64,000 nucleotides of DNA, from NCBI GenBank assembly GCA_963920665.1, contig OY987269.1, positions 14,882,501 through 14,946,500 on the forward strand, given 5' to 3'. Of this stretch, positions 54,557-64,000 are shown piece by piece. The notes under the pieces were generated by a model. The model did no database searches and was not told the origin of the DNA. It saw only the letters and a program-made list of their open reading frames with translations. A program made the translations under genes and the position numbers. The stretch comes from Straminergon stramineum. Lineage: Eukaryota; Streptophyta; Bryopsida; Hypnales; Calliergonaceae. Position 1 is the stretch's first letter, and every line of letters begins with the position of its first letter.

Positions 54557-55560
54557 AACAATGCAAGTGACAGACATCCATCCAAGAACTCCAGTGAGGG
54601 ACACATATATACAGTATTTTAGGTGGTGTGTGCGTAGAGCTTAAGATTGCAGATCTCTTCAATCGATCACAAGTTGAAGCTGAACTATCAAACTCTTGGG
54701 ACCGGCATTCCTGAACTTCTGGAATGGAATTCGAAGCTTTGTCAATTGCGTCGGATCCGAAAAATGAATTCTACGAAAGGCAAAAAAAACGAGCACTGCA
54801 AGCGCGAATGTGGAACTACCACCGTACCTAGAGTGACGCTGGTGTTGGAATCGAAGTTCCTGGCCGGTTTCTCAGTGCTCGCTGCTGGCGAGGGTAGTAA
54901 GAAAGTACCGATTACCTCTGTTGTAACAAGGGCGTGGATTTTAATGAGAAAGCCTGTGAATGTTGTAATTAAGCCTCCATGCAACGAATGCAGATGCTGA
55001 ACATTGCTGTGCATCGATCTACATTGACTCCTTGCGAGAACATCCGGAAGCCGTGGATATGAATACATGATGACGATTCTGAGTTCCCCAATTGAAACAG
55101 CTTTCTCCGTCAACTGTTGCATTGCTTACACGTCCTTTGCCTCAATTAGTCCTGCAATTGGCATGGTTTGGAAGGGCACTGGTAACAAGGTCTGGAGAGA
55201 GGGTTATTTTCGACATGTGGAGGCCAATTTCAAGGCTTCGGTCAAACACCATTGTAGCAATACATGTTCTCAATTGTTGCAATTTCTGAAACTTAAGACT
55301 GAATGATTCCTGAAATGGATCCATTACCACATCCTCCATACGGTCATGCCGGGCTAAAGTAGGTGTTGTTTACAGTTGCAATTAACGTACGTAACCAGCT
55401 CTGATTGTGTGCATCTGTTTGCTCAATGATGTTTCATCCACGAGCAGGATAGTTCATTCATAAACACACGATATTCATCCACGAACTATTGCACCAGCCA
55501 AGGTGTTAACTCCTTAACCCCCTCACGGCCTAACAACTGCTTCACAATGGAGGTTTTCAA
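54557..55560. other. GC-richer island, no recognised gene
   Basis: Between about 54600 and 55450 the composition is gene-like, in contrast to the AT-rich flanks. Open frames overlap on both strands (117 codons at 54647-55000 on +; 126 codons at 54742-55122 on -), and none shows a known motif. It could be an unrecognised short gene, a non-coding RNA or a decayed gene. Confidence 0.35.
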
Positions 55561-56543
55561 AGAGTTGTCCCTTTTTGATAATTTTTTGGAATATGGATGT
55601 GCTTGAAAATTTTAATTTTAACCATACAAAAGTAAAGACTACTTTGTCTAGAATGTAAGGAATTAATTGTGAAAAATATGGACCATTGGATTTTTAGATT
55701 ATAAATTTTTTGGATGATCAACTTATAGTCAAGAAAAGTAGCTTTGGGAGAAGAGAAATTATAAGAAGATGAATAATGCTTTTTTAGCCTTGCCAAAAAA
55801 AAATTATTTTCTTAATTTTTAAAAATGAGAAATAAAAACCTCTGAAATTTGTAGACATTTTCAAACAAAAGAAATACAAAGCCAAAACTGACCAAAAAGG
55901 ATCCTACAAAATTTAAGGTTATTCATATATGTATCAATTTTTGAAGTTTAACAATTGATCTTATTAGCTTGTTTTTTAGAACATCTTTAAAATTTTTTTA
56001 TTCATTCTAATTATTTTGTGCTCTGGATTACACTAGATTTATTTGAACCTTTAATTCTATTTTTCAATTTTCTAGAAATACAACTTTGAAAAAAATTCCC
56101 TCAAGACCTAGTTTGTTAGTGCAAATCAAAGACTAGACATGTCCTAGAAAATGTTTTTTTGTCCATCCCCACTATTTCTTTCATTTTAAAATATTAGTGT
56201 AAAATTTTTTCAATTGCTAATTTTATTTTTGGCACCTAGAACAGCTACAATGAAGACCTTGTAGTTAAATTTGGATGTCAAACTAAATTCATCTTTTTAT
56301 TTAATTAGTTTTGATGATTTTGATAATTTTTGCTAGTAGAAAAATGTATTTTCTATTTATGTTTATTTTTCAAAAAAATTGATGTAAAAATCAAATTATT
56401 TTAATTTTTAAAAGGAAACCCAAAAGGACCATTGTCCCATCAAGGGAAAAAATAGATTTTAGGTAGTTTGTTATGCCTATGACTTCAGTTTATAGTGATA
56501 CTTTTTGAAACTTTCTCATAAGATAGAAAACTTCATTAGCTTT
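55561..56543. other. AT-rich intergenic DNA, no gene seen
   Basis: Nothing beyond AT-rich sequence and chance open frames is seen here. Confidence 0.4.
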
Positions 56544-56849
56544 ATGGTCAATTTCATTAAAATGGCGGTATTCCATGTGCCATTTTTCAAATTGTGTACT
56601 CTAAACTATAAAAGGGACATCTAAGACTGATGTAGATTTCGGATATCTTGGACTCCCACAGATTTTAGAAATCCAAAACAGGTATAGATTTCAGACCACA
56701 TGGTCTAAATTATCTACTATTTATCTAGATTTCAAACATCTAGAACATGTTTAGATTTTAGACCGCACGGTTTGAACCTTGAAAATGCCAAAGTAGTAAA
56801 ATGGCTTTGCCATTTCAATGAAAAAGCTCCATTTTAACGAAATTGACCA
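56544..56849. mobile_element. Short inverted-repeat element (MITE-like, about 306 bp)
   Basis: The left end ATGGTCAATTTCATTAAAA and the right end TTTTAACGAAATTGACCAT are inverted copies over 22 bases with one mismatch. A candidate 4-base target duplication, CTTT, lies on both sides. The interior has a degenerate direct repeat built on TAGATTT(C/T)AGACC..GGT. A short relative stands at 54445. The termini differ from those of the TTAA elements. Confidence 0.65.
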
Positions 56850-59800
56850 TCTTTGTGGAAATATAATTTATATTTCAATTGGTTACTTAGAGCAAAAGTT
56901 ATACCACTAAAGCCTAAAATTTTATGGCTTCCCTAACTCACTTAATGACTATCCCCAATGATTGTAAACCACCTTGTAATATGATGGCATTGGAAGGGGG
57001 GCATATTTTTTCCCCATTTACATCAATGGCTATGGTTTTTCCTATGAGTGCTAGTGGTCCTAGGCAAGTGTGTTGTCAATTTTTCTTCAAATTGTGACTC
57101 TCCCAAATGATGTACACTGAATAGTGAAATGAGGTTGCCCCACACTAATTTCTTGACATTTGACACTATATGAATATTTATTGTTCTTGTACAAGAATGC
57201 AGTACTCTTGAATTAGATATTGTTGTAATTAGGACTCATAAACCTTTATGTGTACAAATGAAAATATTTGTAGAAGTATTTGTTGACTTTTTTGGCTTAT
57301 AAAGTAATTTTTTAGGGATAAGTCAACTTGCAACAATCATTAAGGCAACCTAATCCACACCATTCCAAGCACCATTCTCATCCTCATTTAGAATTAGTGA
57401 ATGACAAACAATTTTCATCATGTTTCCGTCATTGACTTACTACTTCCTGATGGGTCTTTTCCATCATGTTTTTGTGGTGAAGGGTTTCACAACATTTGAG
57501 TCATCTTGTAGTTGTTAGCACAATTCTCAGATGAGGAGTTGACAAGGTCCAAGTTTCATCCATTGTATTTCATTCACAACGTTCTTGACCTTTCGATGTG
57601 GATACAATCTAATCCACCATAGAAGCATGAATCATAAAAGAATTCAACACAGTCATACATTGTAATTGTGCTTCATTCTATAGTGACTATGTAATAACTT
57701 CTATGTCATTGCATGAATACTTGCTACTTTAATAGCTATATATTTTCTTAATTTTTTTTCTGTTCTTTATCTTTTTGAGGTTGTTGTCTTTTTTATTTTT
57801 TTAATCTTTTTCTATATTTTTTTGAGTGTTTCATTACGGGTAAAAATATTTAACTTAAAGAAAACATTTATTTTGTCTTTTCTCTCTTATATATTTTTTG
57901 ATCCTCTCTTTTTGTTGTTCTTCTTTTTCATCTTTTTTCTCTTCCAAATTTCCGGAATTTCCTCTTATTTGCTTAATTTTTTCAAACCTTCTTTGATTCT
58001 CACAGAATTTGTTTATCTTCTCTTCTCATCATTTTTTATTCTTTTATATCTTTCTTCTCTCTATACTCATTTTGAATTTGTTTGACCACTTCATTACTTC
58101 TAAGCTTTTTTAACCTTATTTTTTTTAACTTTATTTTTTTTCCTCCTTATATATTTTTCTAATCCTATATTCTATTTTTTATTTTCTTTATTTTTTTTCC
58201 TTTCGAATCTTTTGAATTTTATCTCATTCTCTTAATTTCTTCAAGGCCTCTTTGATTTGGTAACCTTGTCTTCTAGTAATGTTTTTTTTCTTTTAGAGCA
58301 AATATTTGATATGCTTTCTTTGGAGGTCATAGATTTTTCTTGGTCTTTGCTTGTTCTTTGGACATATTGTTTTTGGCTTCAAGGTCTCCGGAATGATTTT
58401 CATCATCTCCTACAAAAATGGGATGAAGAATTTCAGCCGAATAGGGCCCTAGTCATTAAACAAGTTTTGAAAGGTTCAATTGAATCACTTATGACTTAGT
58501 ATGGGTCCCCACACACATACAATGAGGTATTTTGATGCTAGGAGAGACAAACGAGAAGTGAAACTTTTACCTTATATTGATGACTCCATTGCCTCTAAGC
58601 TTCTATTGAACTTCCAAATTACTTTGGAGTAACTTTATGAAAGTCATGGACTACTAAACAATGACTCCAAGAGTGCTTTGTCGCCCTCCGTCCTTTTGTT
58701 GAGCATGACACTTTATACACATCATAGTACGGACACACTACAACTTCATGGCTGCACATCGAAAGAACAAGGATAAGTATATACATCCATTGCCTATGGA
58801 AGTTCCCTACCCCACCCTAGTACTCTTCTTGCACCAATAAGTTTTCTTTATGATTGTGATTTTTCCTTCCTCTTCTTTCATTGTTCAATGCTTCTTTATC
58901 TTATTAATCTCTTTTTATTTTTCTATCTTTTTCCTATTTTTTTCCTTTCTTATGAAAATGGTGCATTCCTACTAGTCTATTTAATTTTTGGTTTAAGTGG
59001 TATATATTGTTAAGCCTACTCCTTGGAACAAGGTTTCAAAAGTAATTAGAACAACATTCCTAAGAGTGACCTTCTACAACATTAATTTAGGAGGGGCCAT
59101 CTCTGACTTCCATAGTTCCACATGACTAGACGTCTAGACCTAGTGAGATGGAAGTTGCATAATAATATTGCATTGGGGTAACAATACGGAAATGACTACG
59201 TCATGTCTTCTACACTACTAGATTCCTAAAGGATGTCAAGAAAATGTCAAAGAAAATATCCTTTTTGATCCCTTTCTCAAATTTGTCCACAACTTTTGAT
59301 TTGAGGCTCAAAATCTAAAAGAAATTTTGGAGATGAAAGTGAGATTGATTTTCCAACTTTCATTAGCTCAAAGTTTTTTTAATACGATTAATCTACTATT
59401 CCTAAATGAGATTTGAAATATTACTTGTAACACAATTTCTATGTTTTACTTATTCCACATGGTTTGGCTTGCCTCCTACCACCCCCCTTGTATGAAGGGC
59501 TTGACATTTCATCTCTTCGTACTAAGTGGCTTTGGAAGCCATGTGAATCACTTGCCAAATACTATATATGGTATATAGTGTATGATGTATTGTTGCAAAA
59601 CTTCAAATGTATTTATATGTGATTGCAAAATGACTATTCCTTGCACAATTATCATTACATTCCTTTTTGCACACATCGCTACAATTTGAAAATGACAAGA
59701 AATGACTTTCCACATCCTAGGGGAGTGACTTGAACCCTAAATCCACATCACTTCATAATAACTACAAAATGCCTTGCGACATGTCAATCCATTACAAAAC

Positions 59801-62221
59801 TGCAAAGACTCCATAGCAACTTCTAAATGACTACATAATGACCTCTAAGGTGACTATCCATGTCAAATTTGTAATGGGTCTATTGTAACTTCAAAATGAC
59901 TTGCAAATGACTAGCCACATGCACATCCACATGGCACAAAAGGGAGAAGAACTTTCCACATGGAAGCTTAGGAGCCATTTCCTTAATTTGAACTTTCTTT
60001 ATCACTTGGATGAAACTCATCTATCTAGATATCAAAGTCAGAAATTGTTGGTAATATTAAAAATTGTAAGTCATAAAGAGGTACTTGTCCACAATGACTG
60101 AAGGGGCCCCTAGTCATTTATTTGTCATATGTGTCTAGAATGAGTGCTATGAAGTCATTCTTTGAAGTCATTTTTGTGGTCATTTTTTTGTAGTAGATGT
60201 ATCATTTTTGCTTCCTCTTCGTCTTCTACCCTTCATACGGCCACCAAATTGCCTCTTTGTAGCTCTCGTCCTCGCACAAACTCTACCAACAAAAAGAAGA
60301 TCCAATCAAGAATCCACTCACACCCACATCGCACCATCAACACTACCAACCAAATCATCAATGCTCCAAGCTCTACCTACTTACAATTTGTCAACACTCT
60401 TGTTAGGTTTCAAGTTGTTTTTTTCATCACCAAACTGTAAATCACCACCATCTCTACCTCTTACCATCAACAAATTCTTGGAGTGCTCTCGAAAGGTGAC
60501 CCATACTTCCTCTCAAATCCACACTCATGCCATCTCATTGCCTACTATTGACCTATCTTTTTGTATACAATTTTGAGAGCAAGAGGAGGTATTGAGTGAA
60601 AGGGGTGTTGAATTATTATGCTCAATACCTTGCTTTGCACATCAATCCTTAGACTGTAACTAATTAGTTTCATTTTTTCATTCCTTTGGACTACTATCTG
60701 ATTGTATATATTCCCTTGTGGTGTCGTAATGTGGTTTGTCTATCAATTAAAAATAGACATTTTAATATTTTAATATTAGTTTTATAATTGCAAGTTAGGG
60801 TTAACTCAAAGGTCGATTGGTAGTTAGTTTTTTAGTTAGCTTTTAGTTTCTAATTGCTTTTACTTAAATTAGTAGGTTAAAACCAATATATAAAGGCAAT
60901 AGTGAAGGCAATTAGATTATTATGGTATAAGATAATATATTGGGAGAAGATTGTTGGATATATATTATGAGGGTTTAGGATGAACAAGATTTCACTAAAG
61001 CAATAGTAAAGTTGTCTTTTATTTAAAAGAAAATATTCTTAGAAATAGGTTTTAATTAGTTATTTTGATTGGGTTGGTGTTGGAATTGAGGTTTTCTTGA
61101 TCATTGGGGTTTTGCATTTGTTTACAAACAAATATTACCACAACCAGAAGCTTGGCTCTTGATTTTCTAGATTGATCACAAACTTCACAACAATGGGACC
61201 TGTACTTCTATCATTTTTTATCAATACAAGAAACTACTATTACGATTAGACATGATTTTTGAGTCTTCTTGTTTGATTGTAATCATTGCATTACAACTTT
61301 TGCAACAACTTGTGTAGGGTTGTCATTGTCACGTCACATTTGGACGTCCAACTGACGGACAAACTGTCAAGATTCAACCCCACGCCCGTCCAAATCCAAA
61401 GAATTTTTTTTGGGTGCTTTGTTTGTCAACTAGGATGGCTTGCTGTTCACTTGAATGGTCCGTCTATCGACTTGGATGGCAAGCCATCAACATGGATGGA
61501 CAAACTAAACCTCAAAGCTTAGTTTAGGGTTGTTTTGTTGAACGCATTTTAGGGACCTAGTGTCATGTTGTCTCTCTGACATCATATGTCGTATTTGACA
61601 AGTGTCATGTATACAAGACAATTTTGTCAAATAAGGCCTTATCCTAACAATAGAGACAATTTGAAATCTCACTTTAGTTATGATCCAAAATTTAGAATGT
61701 AATAATTGTTTATTAAATTGAGACACTTTAATAAAACAAAACTCTAATATGTCAAGATTAGAGATAGAAAGTGCTTTATTTGAAAGTCAACCTTAAAGTT
61801 GAACTTATTAGGTGGACAAGGGGGGCTAGTAGACGTGTTGGACGTTGTGTCCGTCATATTGTCATATTGTCAAGTTGTCCAAGTGAACAACCATGGTTTA
61901 GTTCTTTGATCTATGATGCTTAGTTGCATTAATTTGATATATAAAACCCCTCATCGAGTTTAATTCCAATTAGTTAGATCGATCAATTATATGTAAGCAA
62001 TGTTTGCTATATATGAGCATGCATTTTTTCATACGTTGTTTTGGAAAGCTGCCAATCAGTTAGATTGATAAATAATAGTCCTTTTTGTAGAATAAAAATG
62101 CCATCAAAGTCTTGTTTACTTTTGCCTCAGTAGTGGTATATTCCACTATAACCCTCAAAGAATTCAAAGAACTAAAGGAAGTTCAAGTTGCCTTGGAAGT
62201 TCAATGGAAGCAACTCTAGGT
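56850..62221. other. AT-rich intergenic DNA with pyrimidine-rich tract
   Basis: The stretch 57740-58230 is T- and TTC-rich with repeated words (TATATTTTTT, TTTTTCCT), and its open frame is a by-product of this. The stretch 60200-60570 is CCA/CAC-rich on the plus strand with open frames of up to 122 codons but no known motif. At 61316-61510 and 61800-61900 GGAC/GTCC words recur, in both orientations. No gene or RNA is supported. Confidence 0.4.
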
Positions 62222-62987
62222 TCATAACAAGGCACAATAGATGTCCCTAACAAAGGACCATGCATAGGTCTCCATTGCTAGAACAATGCTCTTGACCTCT
62301 TTTCTTAGGTTCGCCATCTCTTCTTTGCCATCCACTTGTAGCGCTTGGCCATCCAACAGTAGCTCCTTGAGATCCGCTTGGAGAACCATTTGGTCTCTTT
62401 TTTCAAGTCTTTCACTAGAATGAAAGTCGCCTCTAGTTTAGTGGATAGGGCTTCATTGTGACTCTTAGAAATCACGGTATTCACTCCGACAACTATTGTA
62501 GCTACTGCCATTCGAGCTGAGACAAACTTGAAGATGTCCGAATTGTACTTCTAAAAACAACACAAAGAATTATTGATCGGTCTATCTTGGCACCTCTGTT
62601 TACTAAAACCTACATAAAAGTTTTAACACTTACATAGCCTGGAACAAGTTTCAAAATCCCCTTGATGGCCTTAGTAATTGTCTTAAGTTCAGTGAGAAGG
62701 CCGCTCTTTATAAATGTTTATATGTAGAGAACAAGAGTTTGTGTAAAAACATTAAAAAAATATCCTACTTATCAATCACAATAGCAAATTGTATAGTGAA
62801 TTGAAAACAATACAAAGAATTATCAATTGGCAACTCTCTTTACTATAATCTACACAAAAGTTTAATGCTTATATACCTCTAAAGAAGCGAATTGGTGTGG
62901 TATCTCTGTTGCATTGGTGAAGCTCGCTGCGCTAGAGAAGCTCCTCATGAATAGCTTAGCAAAACCTAAACCACCGATTCTTGCCAT
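62222..62987 (-). pseudogene. Unrecognised gene with mitochondrial-type N-terminus and coiled-coil-like C-terminus; apparent frameshift
   Basis: Three exons, 62987-62877, 62705-62634 and 62550-62222, have GT..AG borders and all splice in phase 0. Exon 1 (37 codons) starts MARIGGLGFAKLFMRSFSSA, which is Arg/Ser/Phe-rich without acidic residues, like a mitochondrial presequence. Exon 2 gives LLTELKTITKAIKGILKLVP. Exon 3 has a short hydrophobic run (MAVATIVVGVNTVI) and then a charged helical region. At an A6 run (plus-strand Ts at 62398-62403) the frame changes. In the first frame it ends after about 30 residues of unlikely sequence; in the other, a heptad-like helix (LQADLKELLLDGQALQVDG then EEMANLRKEVKSIVLAM) runs to a TGA at 62222. 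Either the gene is broken or one base is missing in the sequence. I do not recognise the family. Confidence 0.55.
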
Positions 62988-64000
62988 GATTCAAGTTACG
63001 GAGAGAGGCAAAGAGAGGAAAAGAGAGGCAAAGTCACAAGGAGAAACAAAGTTCAAGAAATCGCAAGGAGAAATGAAGTTCAAGAAGTCACGAAGAGAGG
63101 TGAAGTACAAGGAAGAAGGTGGCAGGCCTTAGCACTACGTTAAGTCCTTGACATTTTTCAATAATCGTTGGGGATCCACATGCTCCCCCCTGCTTGCCAC
63201 CTAACATTGCCAAAATAATTTGAGGTGCCACCCGAAACTCCAAAAAAATTTAGTTGCCATTTAAGGACTCCCAAGCTTGGTTCTCAAACAAGAACGACTG
63301 GGGGCTTATGGGGAGTCCCCACTCGTCCGTCATCCTCCTTTTTCAACCTATCTTGGTTGTTCTATCCTCTTTGACCTATAACCTCACACACACTTTAAGT
63401 AATGTAGTTGTCTTGTTTTTGCAAATGAAGTCAGAGTTTAGAATGGATTATAGATTGTGAATTTGAACATTTTTTTATCACTACTTAGTCAGGTTTTAGG
63501 ATGGAGTCATGTTTACTACCTTCCTTCCAATCACCGAAACCTAACAAATTTCCTGTAGTAATTTGGTTATAGTATTAACTTTGAGTTAAGCCATCTAAAA
63601 TCATCTTTGGTACACATTCTTTACAAGACTTATCTTTTCCTCATTGTTGCTTATCTTGGGATTGTCATTCTTCACCCTTGTTAGTAGTCTAGGTTTTTTG
63701 AATGTCATAGTGTGATTGCTTTAAGGGATGTTATTATCCCAATAATATAGTTGGTGGTAGTTGTATCCACGTGTTTGGAGTCATAACCAATCTTTTTGAA
63801 GAGGTAGGTTTTGTGCATGAGTTGTATGTTGTGATGAAAGATAAACAATTTTGTATTTGGGTCTATTGCATGATTACTTTATCATGCTATTATTTTATCA
63901 TACTTGACTTCTTCAATTTTGAGGATTGAAGGTATTTGAGATTAAATTATGACCCCAACAAATTTAGAGTAGAACAAGCTTTTCTTGCAAGCAAGCAATT
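62988..64000. other. Upstream region of the unrecognised gene, then AT-rich DNA
   Basis: The region holds the tandem repeat at 63031-63111 and otherwise AT-rich sequence without a gene. The open frame at 62914-63132 (+) overlaps exon 1 of the minus-strand gene and is read as its shadow. Confidence 0.4.
63031..63111. repeat. Three 27-bp tandem repeats
   Basis: Units at 63031-63057, 63058-63084 and 63085-63111 share the pattern AAGTC(A/G)CAAGGAGAAA..AAGTTCAAG with a few changes. A shorter repeat of AGAGGCAAAGAGAGGAAA type precedes it. The array starts 44 bases upstream of the start of the minus-strand gene, so it may lie in its leader. On the plus strand it would encode a Lys-rich nine-residue repeat. 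Confidence 0.75.

Noticed and set aside
57822..58085. 87-codon open frame rich in Phe and Leu, resembling a membrane protein
   Set aside because: It lies in a T-rich low-complexity tract that gives such residues by composition alone; no start context or splice structure supports it.
61316..61900. GGAC/GTCC-rich stretch as an LTR or TIR element
   Set aside because: Words recur in both orientations, but I could not define ends, a primer site or a target duplication.
62305..62511. Retrotransposon gag fragment
   Set aside because: The coiled-coil-like sequence first suggested gag, but spliced in-phase upstream exons with a presequence-like start fit a host gene better.
62914..63132. Plus-strand Lys-rich open frame as a gene
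   Set aside because: It overlaps exon 1 of the minus-strand gene, which has better splice structure, and its sequence arises from the 27-bp repeat.

Overview
This is a stretch of nuclear plant chromosome. The genes have many short introns with GT..AG borders, and the proteins are of land-plant type: AGD-class ARF-GAP, ATL RING-H2, ATG8, AP-4 sigma, PFA-DSP phosphatase and UVSSA. Between compact, more GC-rich genes lie long AT-rich tracts full of short repeats. I cannot name the species. A non-seed plant is possible, but that is a guess. No bacterial, organellar or viral gene set is present.

Layout. 1-2950 (+): the C-terminal 485 residues of an ACAP/AGD-type ARF-GAP whose 5' part lies outside the window. 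5595-8972 (-): a UVSSA-like transcription-coupled repair protein, convergent with the ARF-GAP. 9.3-24 kb: no supported gene, but several short inverted-repeat elements whose ends read TTAA-CCCCTAAAGG..CCTTTAGGGG-TTAA. 26567-28517 (+): an ATL-like membrane RING-H2 protein with a long C-terminal tail. 30911-32761 (-): the AP-4 adaptor sigma subunit. 36403-37271 (-) and 44068-45245 (+): two almost identical ATG8 genes in divergent orientation with identical intron positions. 48953-51135 (+): a plant/fungal atypical dual-specificity phosphatase. 51.2-62.2 kb: mostly AT-rich intergenic DNA with more small elements. 62222-62987 (-): a three-exon gene, not recognised, with a mitochondrial-type N-terminus, a short hydrophobic segment and a coiled-coil-like C-terminus, interrupted by an apparent frameshift in an A6 run.

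The known genes are housekeeping functions of membrane traffic (ARF-GAP, AP-4, ATG8), protein turnover (RING-H2, ATG8), signalling (PFA-DSP) and DNA repair (UVSSA). They do not form an operon-like system. The most unusual content is the intergenic layer. One or more families of non-autonomous elements have TTAA at both borders and CCC/GGG termini, the signature of the piggyBac superfamily. Each of the repeat families occurs several times in these 64 kb. Other points are the ATG8 duplication, the unrecognised mitochondrial-type gene, a 21-23 nt inverted match near 20 kb, and GA/CT tracts in several gene leaders.

Exon borders were read by eye from splice consensus, reading-frame continuity and remembered protein-family sequence. 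No alignment was run. Borders of repeats are approximate except where terminal motifs are stated.
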